A DNA stretch of 64,000 bases from CAYUJH01 sp964394585 (GTDB lineage: Bacteria; Bacteroidota; Bacteroidia; Cytophagales; Flammeovirgaceae), in the NCBI GenBank assembly GCA_964394585.1, contig CAYMYI010000003.1, positions 1 through 64,000 on the forward strand. Direction: 5' to 3'. How positions within the stretch are numbered: the first letter of the stretch is position 1; each line of letters begins with the position of its first letter. The position numbers and the translations under genes are program-made. The notes under the pieces were generated by a model, which saw nothing but the letters and a program-made list of their open reading frames with translations, had not been told where the DNA came from and searched no databases. Shown here piece after piece: positions 8,248-17,422 of this stretch.

Positions 8248-11200
8248 TTAACGAAGAAGATAGTTTGCACGGATTACCGCACGGTTGTATTGTATAAGAT
8301 TTTCTAAATACTGAAGTTCAATATTGGTAGCACGCTCGAGCAGTTGCACATAGGTCAAAAAATCGATTTCTCCCTGTTTCCATGCCGTATTTGCATGACT
8401 GATAAGCTGCTGTGCAAGTGCTTTTCCTGCGGTATTGTAATAGGCAAGTCCCTTTGCATATTGTTGCACTTCGGCTTGTAAAGTTTGGTAACTAGCCAGC
8501 AAACGAAGGCGTTGGTTATCAGCGGTGTGTCGGGCTATTTCGTGTTGGGTGCGTGCTACTTCTACATCGGCTTTATAGGCTTTGTAAAAAATAGGAACTG
8601 AAACACCTACGCGAAAACCATTATAAAGCTCTGCATTATCGCCTCCATTAGTGCCTTGGAAGCCTTCTAGTTGAAACTCTGGCAGGCGGTTGCGTTTGGC
8701 AAGCTGAATGTTGGCAAATGTGGCGTTGACTTGGGCTTCTTGTACAAGCAAGATCGGATGCCCAATGGTATCGGGGGGGTGTAATGCTAGTGGGGCTAAT
8801 GGTTGTGTGGGTATCGTGTATTGGGTTTCACCTTGTAACCATTGGTTTAGGGTAGCTACGGCACTCTCTAAGGCAAACGAAGCCTGCTCTAGAAGTACAT
8901 GTACTTCTTGTTGTTTAGCTTCAGCGGTTAGTTTTTCCAAGTAATTCGACTCCCCAGCTTCTAGCCGCTTAGTAGCGGCATTGGCGAACGGTTGGTATAA
9001 GCTATCTAAATAAGCGTACTGCTGCCGCACTGCCTGCCAATACAATGCTTCCTGAAACGCAACCGCTACTTCTTTTTTAAGTAGCCACTCTGCTAGGGCA
9101 TATTCTTGTTGCGAAACCGCAAAGGCTTGCTGTAGTACATTTTTACGGCTTTTGTATACAGACGGGAACTCAATGGATTGAGTGATGCCCCAAACTCGGA
9201 TGGGAATCCCGTTTTCGGCAACGTTGTTCTCGTCGTATTGATGATATAGCTCAGTTTTCCCGATTTGGAAGCTTGTACCAATGCGTTGTTCGGCTTGAGC
9301 CACTTCCGATTTTGCCGCCCGCAATCCATAGTTATTTTGTACAGAAATTTGTTGGGCTTCTTCAAGAGTGATGGTTTGTTGGGCTTCACTGCTAAAAGGT
9401 AAGGCGGCAATCACTATGAAGGCAATTGCTACGGTGCTATAAGGTTTTACTTTTTTAGTAAGAACGCCCCTCTTTTCGTTCTGTTCTACAAGTGCGTACA
9501 ATACTGGTAGCACCACCAATGTAAGAATGGTCGCTGAAATTAAACCACCTACTACAACAGTAGCCAGTGGGCGCTGAACTTCGGCTCCAGCTGAGGTAGA
9601 GAGTGCCATCGGTAAAAAACCCATAGCCGCTGCCGAAGCCGTGAGTAACACAGGGCGAAGGCGGCTCAAAGCTCCTTGCACTACTCTACGATGTACATTG
9701 GTAATGCCTTGTTTTTTTAAAGAGTTGAACTCTTCGATAAGTACAATGCCATTGAGCACGGCAATACCAAAAAGTGCAATAAACCCTACACCGGCAGAAA
9801 TACTAAAGGGCATACCCCGTAAGTACAATAACAAGATTCCACCTACAGAGGCTAAGGGGATAGCGCTAAAAATAAGTAAAGCTTCTTTTACCGAATGGAA
9901 GGCAAAGTATAAAAATAAAAAGATGAGTGCTAGGGCTATAGGAACAGCAATTTGTAGCCTTTGCGAGGCAGAGCGTAAGTTTTCGAATTGCCCACCATAG
10001 GTAATTGTATAGCCGGAGGGAAGCGTAACTTGTTCGCTAATAAGGCGCTGGGCATCTTCTACTACAGATTCTAAATCGCGATTGCGGACGTTTACCCCTA
10101 CAACGATGCGGCGTTTGGTATCGTCGCGCGAAATTTTAGCGGGGCCTTTCGTATAGCGAATTTCTGCTAATTCGTGCAAGGGAATGAGCGTGCCATTGGG
10201 CAGTTGTAGTGTAGTGGTAGAAAGGTCGGAAAGGTTGCCACGGTGTGCCTCATCGAACCGCACTACCAAATCGAACTGTTTTTCGCCTTCGAACACCATT
10301 CCGGCAGCCTTTCCTGCAAAACCGGTTTCAATCAGTTGGTTAATCTGCGCAATGGTAACACCATATTTGGCTATTTGATCGCGCTTATAAAACACCGACA
10401 TCTGGGGTAGCCCAGCGATTTTTTCAACAGAAATATCGGCTGCTCCTTCAATATCTCGGATAGCCCGCTCTACTTCTGCTGCTTTTTCCACCAAAATATC
10501 GAGGTCTTCCCCAAAAATTTTGATAGCAAGATCGGCACGAACCCCCGTAATTAGCTCGTTAAAGCGCATTTCGATGGGTTGTGTAAACTCGTAGTCAAGC
10601 CCTGGAATCACTGAAAGCGCTTCCTTAAATGCATCGGCAAGGCCATCTTTGGTCGATGCCGATACCCACTCGCTTTTAGGTTTTAATTTAATGATGACGT
10701 CGCTTTCTTCCATCGACATTGGGTCGGTAGGTACTTCGGCGGCGCCTATGCGGGTTACTACTTGTTCTACTTCGGGGAACTCCTTTAGAATCGTTTCAAT
10801 CTGTGTGGTGGTTTCTACTGTTTTTTGGAGAGAAGTCCCCGTTTTTAGTACCGGTTGAATCACGAAGTCACCTTCGTCGAGTGTAGGTACAAACTCCCCT
10901 CCCATACGCGAATACAGTGCGATAGTACCTCCTAATAGCACTATTGCCGCAACCAATATCACTGCCTTTTGGCGCATCGCCCATACGATGGTAGGGCGGT
11001 AACTTTTCTCTAAAAACTGAATAAGCCTTTGTGAAATATTCTTCTTGTTGGGGTTTCCTGGCCGAATCAAGAGCGATGCCATCACCGGCACATAGGTAAA
11101 ACAGAAGAGCATAGCGCCTATAAGGGCAAAGCAAAATACTAACGCCATGGGAGTAAACATCTTTCCTTCAACACCCGAAAGAGAAAAAATAGGGATGAAT

Positions 11201-12588
11201 ACGATAATGATTATGAGCTGCCCAAATACGGCGGAGTGCATCATTTTTGAAGCCCCCTGAAAGGTAATCTCATCCATTTTGTGGCGACGTGCTTTGCCGG
11301 ATAGCCCTAATAATTGAGCGTGTTGCTGTGTAACGCGAAATGCAATGAACTCTACGATAATTACCGCGCCATCGATAATAATACCGAAGTCAATAGCTCC
11401 TAGGCTCATCAGGTTAGCATCTACCCCAAAAACATACATTAGCGATAGGGCAAACAACAGACAAAGCGGAATTACCGAGGCTACCACTAACCCCGAACGT
11501 AGGTTCCCTAGCAAAACTACTACAACAAATACCACAATCAGACAGCCTAAAATCAAGTTCTCTGCGATGGTGAACGTGGTTTTACCAATTAGTTCACTGC
11601 GCTCTACTACAGGGTTGATATACACGCCGGCAGGTAGTGTTTTTTGTACTTCGGCAACGCGCTTTTTTACTGCTTCGATTACCTTTTTAGAGTTGGCATC
11701 TTTCAGCATCATGATTTGCCCTAGCACTTTTTCGCCCTCGCCATTACCGGTGATAGCTCCAAAACGGTTGGCTTTGCCGTAGCGAACTTCGGCAACATCG
11801 CGTACATAAATGGGAGTGCCATTTCGGTTTTCGATTACGGTGTTGGCAAGGTCTTGTAGCGAAGTGGCTAAGCCCTCTCCTCGGATGAAATAGGTTTCCT
11901 CTCCTTTTTCGATATAAGACCCTCCTGCCACATGGTTGTTGTTTTCGAGTGCTCGAAAAACAGCATCGAGTGGCACATGGAGCGCTCTAAGTTTGGCGGG
12001 GTTTACGGCTACTTCGTATTGTTTGAGGTAGCCCCCCCAAGTGTTTACTTCGATTACCCCGGGAATTCCCGAAAGCTGGCGGCGTACAATCCAATCTTGC
12101 ATAGTACGCAAGTCGGTTAACGAATAGCGGTTGCGGTACTCGGGCGTAACTTCGAGGGTGTATTGGTAAATTTCGCCTAGCCCTGTGCTAATCGGGCCCA
12201 TAAAAGGTTGTCCAAAGCCTGCGGGAATTTTCTCTTCGGCAGTTTTAATTTTTTCGGCAATGAGCTGGCGGGGTAGGTAGGTTCCCATGTCGTCGTCGAA
12301 TACGATGGTAACTACCGATAAGCCAAACTTCGAGATAGAACGGATTTCTTGCACACCGGGTAAGTTTGCCATTTCGAGTTCCACCGGGTAGGTCAGAAAT
12401 TTTTCAACCTCTTCGGTTGCCAAATTGCGCGAGGTGGTAATTACTTGCACTTGGTTATTGGTTACATCGGGTACTGCTCCAATCGGGATTTTTGTGAGCG
12501 AGTAAGAACCAAACCCAATTACAAATGCCACTAATAAAAACACGAATAGTTTGTTGCGCAGGCTATACTGTATAATCTGATTAAGCAT
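8248..12588 (-). CDS. czcA: CzcA-type heavy-metal RND pump fused to a TolC-family outer-membrane factor
   Basis: 1446-residue fusion. Residues 1 to about 1040 are a complete HME-RND transporter. Near residues 395-415 the fourth helix reads AIDFGIIIDGAVIIVEF, with two Asp and a Glu as in CzcA (Zn/Co/Cd/Ni class) rather than the single Asp of CusA. After the last pump helix comes a linker, then VAIAFIVIAALPFSSEAQQ (about 1050-1068), which looks like an embedded signal or membrane segment, then a TolC-like helical barrel to residue 1446 (ITLEEAQQISVQNN..., two OEP repeats). Such fusions are known in Bacteroidota. It sits between its adaptor gene and a two-component pair, and a shared regulator box lies upstream at 12770-12791. 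Confidence 0.92.
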   Translation of the reverse strand: MLNQIIQYSLRNKLFVFLLVAFVIGFGSYSLTKIPIGAVPDVTNNQVQVITTSRNLATEEVEKFLTYPVELEMANLPGVQEIRSISKFGLSVVTIVFDDDMGTYLPRQLIAEKIKTAEEKIPAGFGQPFMGPISTGLGEIYQYTLEVTPEYRNRYSLTDLRTMQDWIVRRQLSGIPGVIEVNTWGGYLKQYEVAVNPAKLRALHVPLDAVFRALENNNHVAGGSYIEKGEETYFIRGEGLATSLQDLANTVIENRNGTPIYVRDVAEVRYGKANRFGAITGNGEGEKVLGQIMMLKDANSKKVIEAVKKRVAEVQKTLPAGVYINPVVERSELIGKTTFTIAENLILGCLIVVFVVVVLLGNLRSGLVVASVIPLCLLFALSLMYVFGVDANLMSLGAIDFGIIIDGAVIIVEFIAFRVTQQHAQLLGLSGKARRHKMDEITFQGASKMMHSAVFGQLIIIIVFIPIFSLSGVEGKMFTPMALVFCFALIGAMLFCFTYVPVMASLLIRPGNPNKKNISQRLIQFLEKSYRPTIVWAMRQKAVILVAAIVLLGGTIALYSRMGGEFVPTLDEGDFVIQPVLKTGTSLQKTVETTTQIETILKEFPEVEQVVTRIGAAEVPTDPMSMEESDVIIKLKPKSEWVSASTKDGLADAFKEALSVIPGLDYEFTQPIEMRFNELITGVRADLAIKIFGEDLDILVEKAAEVERAIRDIEGAADISVEKIAGLPQMSVFYKRDQIAKYGVTIAQINQLIETGFAGKAAGMVFEGEKQFDLVVRFDEAHRGNLSDLSTTTLQLPNGTLIPLHELAEIRYTKGPAKISRDDTKRRIVVGVNVRNRDLESVVEDAQRLISEQVTLPSGYTITYGGQFENLRSASQRLQIAVPIALALIFLFLYFAFHSVKEALLIFSAIPLASVGGILLLYLRGMPFSISAGVGFIALFGIAVLNGIVLIEEFNSLKKQGITNVHRRVVQGALSRLRPVLLTASAAAMGFLPMALSTSAGAEVQRPLATVVVGGLISATILTLVVLPVLYALVEQNEKRGVLTKKVKPYSTVAIAFIVIAALPFSSEAQQTITLEEAQQISVQNNYGLRAAKSEVAQAEQRIGTSFQIGKTELYHQYDENNVAENGIPIRVWGITQSIEFPSVYKSRKNVLQQAFAVSQQEYALAEWLLKKEVAVAFQEALYWQAVRQQYAYLDSLYQPFANAATKRLEAGESNYLEKLTAEAKQQEVHVLLEQASFALESAVATLNQWLQGETQYTIPTQPLAPLALHPPDTIGHPILLVQEAQVNATFANIQLAKRNRLPEFQLEGFQGTNGGDNAELYNGFRVGVSVPIFYKAYKADVEVARTQHEIARHTADNQRLRLLASYQTLQAEVQQYAKGLAYYNTAGKALAQQLISHANTAWKQGEIDFLTYVQLLERATNIELQYLENLIQYNRAVIRANYLLR

Positions 12589-12729
12589 GTTAGTAAAAAA
12601 ATAGGGCGCTAAAAAAGTATTGCTTCTGTGTAATGATGGTAAACCCCTGCAAAAGAAAAAATGACTTCTGCTTGGTAACGTAAAAAAAATACGCTTTCAA
12701 TTGCTTTTCCTTTCTTTAAAGGATACAAT

Positions 12730-12737
12730 CAAAAGTA
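12730..12737 (-). promoter_or_regulatory. Candidate -7 box of the czcA-adaptor operon
   Basis: On the minus strand this reads TACTTTTG, a perfect TAnnTTTG Bacteroidota -7 element. No good TTG -33 element lies upstream, which fits an activator-dependent promoter. The tandem CTTAA box (12770-12791) begins exactly 33 bp upstream of its first base, the same distance as at the regulator gene. Confidence 0.45.
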
Positions 12738-12769
12738 GAAAAGCTGGTTAAACCCTATCTAAAGGGATT

Positions 12770-12791
12770 CTTAAGATTTGCTTAAAATATA
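12770..12791 (-). promoter_or_regulatory. Putative response-regulator box upstream of czcA
   Basis: Two direct 11-bp repeats, CTTAAGATTTG and CTTAAAATATA on the plus strand. The arrangement (tandem half-sites one helical turn apart) is typical of OmpR/PhoB-type regulators. It overlaps the stop of the kinase gene and lies 182 bp before the czcA start. Nearly the same 22 bp precede the regulator gene at 14856-14877. Confidence 0.6.
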
Positions 12792-14149
12792 ATACACACG
12801 GTAGTGCCAACCTCTAACTGGCTGTCTATGGTAATCTGTGCATGAATCGCTTGAGCTGCTTTGTATGCAATGGTCATCCCAATACCGCTACCCGAAATAT
12901 GTTTGTGGTGCAGGGCATCAGATCTGAAAAAGGGATTAAATATATGTGGGATATCTTCCTGGCGAATTCCAATGCCTTGGTCGCTTATTTTACAGATAAC
13001 CCGTTCTTTTACGTATCGAAGTTCTACGGTGATTACAGTGCTAGGGAAAGCATACTTAATGGCGTTGTTCAAAACATTTTCTAAAATAAGACTGGTTTGA
13101 TACACCGGAAGCAAAGGCGTTGTTTGGGAGGCATAGCTTGTGTTGAATGTGATGTTTTTGCTTTGGGCTAATGCTACGTTTTTCTCTATCAGTTCAGCTA
13201 AAATGGAATGTAATGGTTTTTGCAGAGAAGTCGACGGGGTTTCCACTCGGGCAAGTTGCAGCAACAAATCGACAATGTGGGTCATTCGATCAATTTCTGT
13301 GAGGCAGAAAGCTATCTTTTGTTCATATACTTCCCTAGTACGAGGCTTTCGTAGCAATACTTCGAGGGTGCCTCGCAGCGAAGCGAGGGGTGTTCGTAGT
13401 TCGTGCGAAGCATCAGAAGTAAATTGTTTTTCGCGTAAGAATGCCTGTTCGATACGGCTCAATAAGTTATTAATGGAGGCAGAAAGCTCGAATAGCTCAT
13501 CTTGATGATGCGGCAATGTAACTCGCTTACTCAAACTATTTTGCGAAATTGCCTTAGTGGTTCGAGTAATATCTCGTACCGGTGCAATACTTCGGTCTGC
13601 AGTATACTGCGAAATGATAAATAAGCCAATGAGTATAATAGGATATGAAATGAGCAGTACATTTCGGAGTCGTTCCAAAACAGCATGGGAGGGTTCTAAA
13701 GAAATAGCAGCGAGCATATAGCCATTGGCAATAGAGCCTCTCGGATGAATTGGTACCTGCAACTGCCTTACTTTCTGTTCGTTAAGGCTTGTATTTAAAA
13801 AAGTACCGGAAGTTACCGGACCTGAAAAAACGAGTGATTGCATTTTCAGATTCGGTGACTTATCAGTTGGTTCTCCGGTTGAAGTTGTTAATTGTAAGAA
13901 TACCGGATGCACTTGCACCTCTCTGTGTTCGCGTTCTTGCCACTCATGTTTATTCAAAAAGTAGATGCTATCGCCTTCTACCGAGATTTCTTCCATGTGG
14001 CGTGCCACCTCATAGGCAAGGTCGCGGTCTATGTTTTCATATACAATCCCCTTTACAATGAAATACACTACTCCAAAAGTAAAGGCAATCACTATGGCGG
14101 TGGCCAACATATATTGTAGTGCGATCCTATGTTTAAAGCTAAGTTTCAT
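12782..14149 (-). CDS. Sensor histidine kinase of the metal-efflux island (CusS/CzcS-like)
   Basis: 455-residue membrane kinase. Two transmembrane helices (about residues 12-33 and 160-180) flank a periplasmic sensor region of some 125 residues. A HAMP linker follows, then the phosphoacceptor box SDASHELRTPLASLRG with His near 250, and an ATPase domain with NNAIKYAF (N box), DQGIGI (G1), FNPFFR (F) and GSGIGM (G2). The start overlaps the regulator gene by 4 bp (ATGA), so the two are translationally coupled. Position directly before the RND pump and the shared box imply a metal-sensing role; the ligand is inferred, not seen. Confidence 0.9.
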   Translation of the reverse strand: MKLSFKHRIALQYMLATAIVIAFTFGVVYFIVKGIVYENIDRDLAYEVARHMEEISVEGDSIYFLNKHEWQEREHREVQVHPVFLQLTTSTGEPTDKSPNLKMQSLVFSGPVTSGTFLNTSLNEQKVRQLQVPIHPRGSIANGYMLAAISLEPSHAVLERLRNVLLISYPIILIGLFIISQYTADRSIAPVRDITRTTKAISQNSLSKRVTLPHHQDELFELSASINNLLSRIEQAFLREKQFTSDASHELRTPLASLRGTLEVLLRKPRTREVYEQKIAFCLTEIDRMTHIVDLLLQLARVETPSTSLQKPLHSILAELIEKNVALAQSKNITFNTSYASQTTPLLPVYQTSLILENVLNNAIKYAFPSTVITVELRYVKERVICKISDQGIGIRQEDIPHIFNPFFRSDALHHKHISGSGIGMTIAYKAAQAIHAQITIDSQLEVGTTVCIIF

Positions 14150-14811
14150 GACTCTCGTGCAATGTATCCTACACCGCGTACGGTTTGGATGAGTTCGTCG
14201 TGTTGTAGTTTTAGTTTTTTCCGTAGAGCGTTTATGTATACATCAATTACACCAGTATTATAGTCAAAATGGATATCCCAAACACTCTCAATAATGCGTG
14301 TACGCCGGCATACTTTGCCTTTGTTTCGGATAAGATACTCTAGCAAAGCAAACTCTTTTTGAGTAAGGTTTATTGGGATTGAGCCTTGGTACACTTGGTG
14401 TGTATCAAGGTTTACCTGAATATCTCCTAAGGTGAGAATATTAGTTGGGGCTTTTTTACTCCTTAGCTGTACACGGATTCGCTCGAGCAACTCATCAAAA
14501 TGGAAAGGCTTACGGATATAATCGTTTGCACCCATTTGTAAACCGAAGATGGTTTCTTCTACAGTGTCTTTCGCTGTAAGAAAAATGACAGGTGTTTCGG
14601 GGAAACTTTTACGGAACTGTCTGCAAAGTTCAATCCCACTTATGCCCGGAAGCATCCAATCGAGTAAGAGCAAGTCATATTCGCCTGTAAGTGCATAGGT
14701 TAACCCTAATTTACCATTATCGGCAATATCTATCGCATAGCCCTCTTCTTGTAATCCTTCTTTTAAAAAATTTGCGATACCAAGTTCATCTTCAACAATA
14801 AGAATACGCAT
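14146..14811 (-). CDS. OmpR-family response regulator of the metal-efflux island (CusR/CzcR-like)
   Basis: 221 residues: a receiver domain (phospho-acceptor Asp51 in LLLLDWMLPG, Lys in IRKPFHFDEL) and a C-terminal winged helix (LTQKEFALLEYLIRNKGKV..., IDVYINALRKKL, TVRGVGY). It acts with the kinase encoded immediately downstream. The candidate operator at 14856-14877 suggests that it activates its own operon as well as czcA. Confidence 0.92.
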   Translation of the reverse strand: MRILIVEDELGIANFLKEGLQEEGYAIDIADNGKLGLTYALTGEYDLLLLDWMLPGISGIELCRQFRKSFPETPVIFLTAKDTVEETIFGLQMGANDYIRKPFHFDELLERIRVQLRSKKAPTNILTLGDIQVNLDTHQVYQGSIPINLTQKEFALLEYLIRNKGKVCRRTRIIESVWDIHFDYNTGVIDVYINALRKKLKLQHDELIQTVRGVGYIARES

Positions 14812-14815
14812 GTAG

Positions 14816-14823
14816 CAAAGGTG
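14816..14823 (-). promoter_or_regulatory. Weak -7-like box of the regulator-kinase operon
   Basis: On the minus strand this reads CACCTTTG, one mismatch from TAnnTTTG. Its first base is 33 bp downstream of the tandem CTTAA box, the same geometry as at czcA. It lies very near the start codon, so the transcript would have almost no leader; treat it as tentative. Confidence 0.3.
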
Positions 14824-14855
14824 AAAAAGTGGCTTAAAGATCGTATTAAAAACAC

Positions 14856-14877
14856 CTTAAGATTTACTTAAAATATG
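14856..14877 (-). promoter_or_regulatory. Putative response-regulator box upstream of the regulator gene
   Basis: Plus-strand repeats CTTAAGATTTA and CTTAAAATATG, two direct 11-bp units, 45 bp before the regulator ATG. It is nearly identical to the box before czcA. A third CTTAA at 14833, about two turns away, may extend the array. Confidence 0.6.
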
Positions 14878-14880
14878 TTC

Positions 14881-15165
14881 CTATTTTTTGTGCCTCAAAA
14901 CTCGTAGCAATCGATTATACCATTTGTTTTCCTCACGTTTGTGTTTGAGTACTTTCACCAACGCACGTCCTTTGGTTTTCGACTGCATAATCTGGTTGTA
15001 TTCGTCGGCGGTAATCCCTTCGTAAAAGCGTACTTTATTTTTGTGTTTACCTCGCTTGTATTTTACTTGAAGCAGCAATGTAGTACGGTTATAGACTACA
15101 TACTCAATAAGTGAGGAACTCTTAATGTAGATTTTTTCTTCAATGATTTCGCGTGAATCGCCCAT
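14881..15165 (-). CDS. Small basic protein resembling KTSC domain
   Basis: 94 residues, no signal peptide. The stretch SSSLIEYVVYNRTTLLLQVKY followed by VRFYEGITADEYNQIMQSKTKG has the KTSC layout: S-S-x-I, a strand-rich L-x-V-x-F/Y, a Y-x-G-V/I, and a closing S-x-G helix; the last 25 residues are strongly basic. KTSC is associated with lysyl-tRNA synthetase or nucleic-acid contexts, with no proven activity. It lies between rsgA and the metal-efflux operon and is probably not part of the latter. Confidence 0.6.
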   Translation of the reverse strand: MGDSREIIEEKIYIKSSSLIEYVVYNRTTLLLQVKYKRGKHKNKVRFYEGITADEYNQIMQSKTKGRALVKVLKHKREENKWYNRLLRVLRHKK

Positions 15166-15213
15166 ATGTGCACAGTGGATAGAGGATAATAAGTGAGTTA
15201 ATGTAACGCCTTG

Positions 15214-16155
15214 TTATCGGCGGTTGTCGTCGTTTTCTAACATGCTAAGGTAGCTATAGTAGCGGCTTTCGGCAATAATGCCTTCTTCTAAAGCCGCTTT
15301 TACTACACACCCTGGTTCGTGTGTGTGCGTGCAGTTATGGTATTTGCATTCGTTCATTACGGTGCGTATTTCGGGAAAAAAGAACCCTAGCTCATTTTCT
15401 TCGATATCCAAAATGCCAAACTCTTTAATGCCGGGTGTGTCGATTAGAAAAGTTTGATCTTCGGTTTCAAACATCTCGGCAAAAGTAGTGGTGTGTTTCC
15501 CTTTTTGTGCATACATGGAAACCTCTGCTGTTTTTTGGGTGATGGATGCATCGAGCTGGTTTAAAATGGTCGATTTCCCCACGCCGGAGTGCCCCGATAG
15601 CAGGTTCACTTTTCCGCGCACTTGGTTTTTGAGTTCATCTAGGTTAGTGCCTTCTAACGCCGAAATGCCTATGCACGGATAGCCCAGCGATTCGTATAAT
15701 GTGGATAGTTCTGCTTGGTATTGGGATCCTTCCTCGCCTAGCAAGTCCATCTTGTTAAAGATAATGAGTGTGGGAATCCCGAACGATTCGGTAGAAACCA
15801 AAAAACGATCGATAAACCCCAACGAAGTGCGCGGCAACACAAGGGTTGCCACTAAAATGGCTTGGTCTACGTTAGCGGCGATGATGTGTCCATGTGTTTT
15901 CTTATGGGTAGATGCACGAATTACGTAGTTTTCGCGAGGTAAAATTTTGGTTATAACGGCAGTTTGTTCTTCTACATTTTCGATTTCGAAATGTACCCAA
16001 TCGCCTACTGCCAATGGATTGGTGAGTTTGTGTTTCTCTTTTTTGAATACACCGCGTAGTCTACCTTTTAAAAGCTTGCCAGTGGCAGTGCGGAGATCGT
16101 ACCAAAGCCCCGCCGAGCGCATTACCATTGCCTTCGTCTGAGATGCTGTTGCCAT
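15214..16155 (-). CDS. rsgA: Ribosome small-subunit-dependent GTPase A
   Basis: Circularly permuted GTPase that acts late in 30S assembly. The 313 residues hold an OB-fold N-domain (VGDWVHFEI), then the permuted motifs G4 NKMD (134-137), G1 GHSGVGKST (188-196) and G3 DTPG, followed by the C-terminal zinc cluster ECKYHNCTHTHEPGC. Its ATG directly follows the waaA stop, so it is probably translated from a waaA-rsgA transcript. Confidence 0.95.
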   Translation of the reverse strand: MATASQTKAMVMRSAGLWYDLRTATGKLLKGRLRGVFKKEKHKLTNPLAVGDWVHFEIENVEEQTAVITKILPRENYVIRASTHKKTHGHIIAANVDQAILVATLVLPRTSLGFIDRFLVSTESFGIPTLIIFNKMDLLGEEGSQYQAELSTLYESLGYPCIGISALEGTNLDELKNQVRGKVNLLSGHSGVGKSTILNQLDASITQKTAEVSMYAQKGKHTTTFAEMFETEDQTFLIDTPGIKEFGILDIEENELGFFFPEIRTVMNECKYHNCTHTHEPGCVVKAALEEGIIAESRYYSYLSMLENDDNRR

Positions 16156-17403
16156 TTATGTTAATTGTTGCCTAAGGTGTTGTAGAATGATTTTGGTAGC
16201 GCCTTGCCTTTGTTGTACATATGCTGCTGCACGAGCGCCAGCTTCTTTTCGGAAATCCCTTTGTTGATAGAGTTTTGTAAATATTTGTGCAAAGGCTTCG
16301 GGGGTTGCCATGGAGAATGCAGCCTTTTCTTCTATCAGTTCTACGGCTTCTTGAAATTTCTCGTACTTAGCCCCAAAAATAACAGGAATTCCGTAAACGG
16401 AAGCTTCTAATACATTATGAAGCCCTTTTCCGAACGCACCGCCTACATAGGCGATTTGCCCATATTGGTAGAGCGAGGAAAGCATCCCGATGTTATCGAC
16501 TAGAAGAATTTCGGCAGAGGTGTTAGGGTTATATTGCGAATATCGTTGGATTTCTTTCCGAGTAAAGAACGCCTCGGTACGTTGTAAAGAGGGCTCGTCG
16601 ATTTCGTGAGGGGCTATAATGAGACGCAACGGGTGCGGGAATGCATCGAGCACTTGAGCGACGATTTCTAAATCGTGGTGCCAAACACTACCCATTACCA
16701 CTGTGAAAGATTCGGCTGCAAATTGCTCGGCAAGTTCAATGCGTTGGCGGTTTTGTGCAATTTCCACCACCCTATCGAAGCGGGTATCGCCGGCGACAGA
16801 GGCTTGTGAAATGCCTGCTCGGACAAGCCTTTCTTGCGAAGCGTTGTTTTGCACAAAAAGATGATTGAAACGCGCGACAACTCTGCGCAAAAACTGCCCC
16901 GATGGTTTGAAAATTCGATGGTTCTCTCTGAAAATCGCTGAAATAGAAAGTAAATGTACTCCTTGTTTTTTGAGATACAGGGTGTAAAAATGCCAAAACT
17001 CATACTTGACAAAAATGGCGACAGTAGGCTGAACGAGCTGGCAAAATTTACGGGCATTATGTGCCGAGTCGGCGGGGAGGTAGGTTACAAGGTCTGCCTG
17101 AGGATAGTTCTTGCGGATTTCGTAGCCACTAGGCGAAAAAAACGTGAGTAAAATGGCATGTTGAGGAAATTGCGATTTGCAGGCTTCTATTACAGGTCTG
17201 CCTTGTTCGAACTCGCCAAGCGAAGCACAATGAAACCACAAGACCGGCCGGCATTCCGGATTAAACGAAGAAAGCTGCTGCCATACGGCTTGTCTACCTT
17301 GGCGCAACAGTTTTGCTTTTGGGTAAAACGGAGAGGCTACCCTAATGGCTATCGAATATAGCCGTAATACAACTGAATACAGGAACTCACTCATGGGGTG
17401 CAA
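16156..17403 (-). CDS. waaA: 3-deoxy-D-manno-octulosonic acid (Kdo) transferase
   Basis: Glycosyltransferase that adds Kdo to lipid A precursor at the inner face of the cytoplasmic membrane. The 415 residues start with a hydrophobic anchor (LYSVVLRLYSIAIRVASPFY), then the WFHCASLGEFEQGRP motif with the catalytic Glu, and a C-terminal Rossmann half with GSVWHHD and GGAFGKGLHNVLEA. ATG at 17403 or the internal Met4 are both possible starts. The gene follows crtB by 19 bp and abuts rsgA. It signals a classical LPS outer membrane. Confidence 0.93.
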   Translation of the reverse strand: MHPMSEFLYSVVLRLYSIAIRVASPFYPKAKLLRQGRQAVWQQLSSFNPECRPVLWFHCASLGEFEQGRPVIEACKSQFPQHAILLTFFSPSGYEIRKNYPQADLVTYLPADSAHNARKFCQLVQPTVAIFVKYEFWHFYTLYLKKQGVHLLSISAIFRENHRIFKPSGQFLRRVVARFNHLFVQNNASQERLVRAGISQASVAGDTRFDRVVEIAQNRQRIELAEQFAAESFTVVMGSVWHHDLEIVAQVLDAFPHPLRLIIAPHEIDEPSLQRTEAFFTRKEIQRYSQYNPNTSAEILLVDNIGMLSSLYQYGQIAYVGGAFGKGLHNVLEASVYGIPVIFGAKYEKFQEAVELIEEKAAFSMATPEAFAQIFTKLYQQRDFRKEAGARAAAYVQQRQGATKIILQHLRQQLT

Positions 17404-17422
17404 TGATAGGAAATCGCACGCA

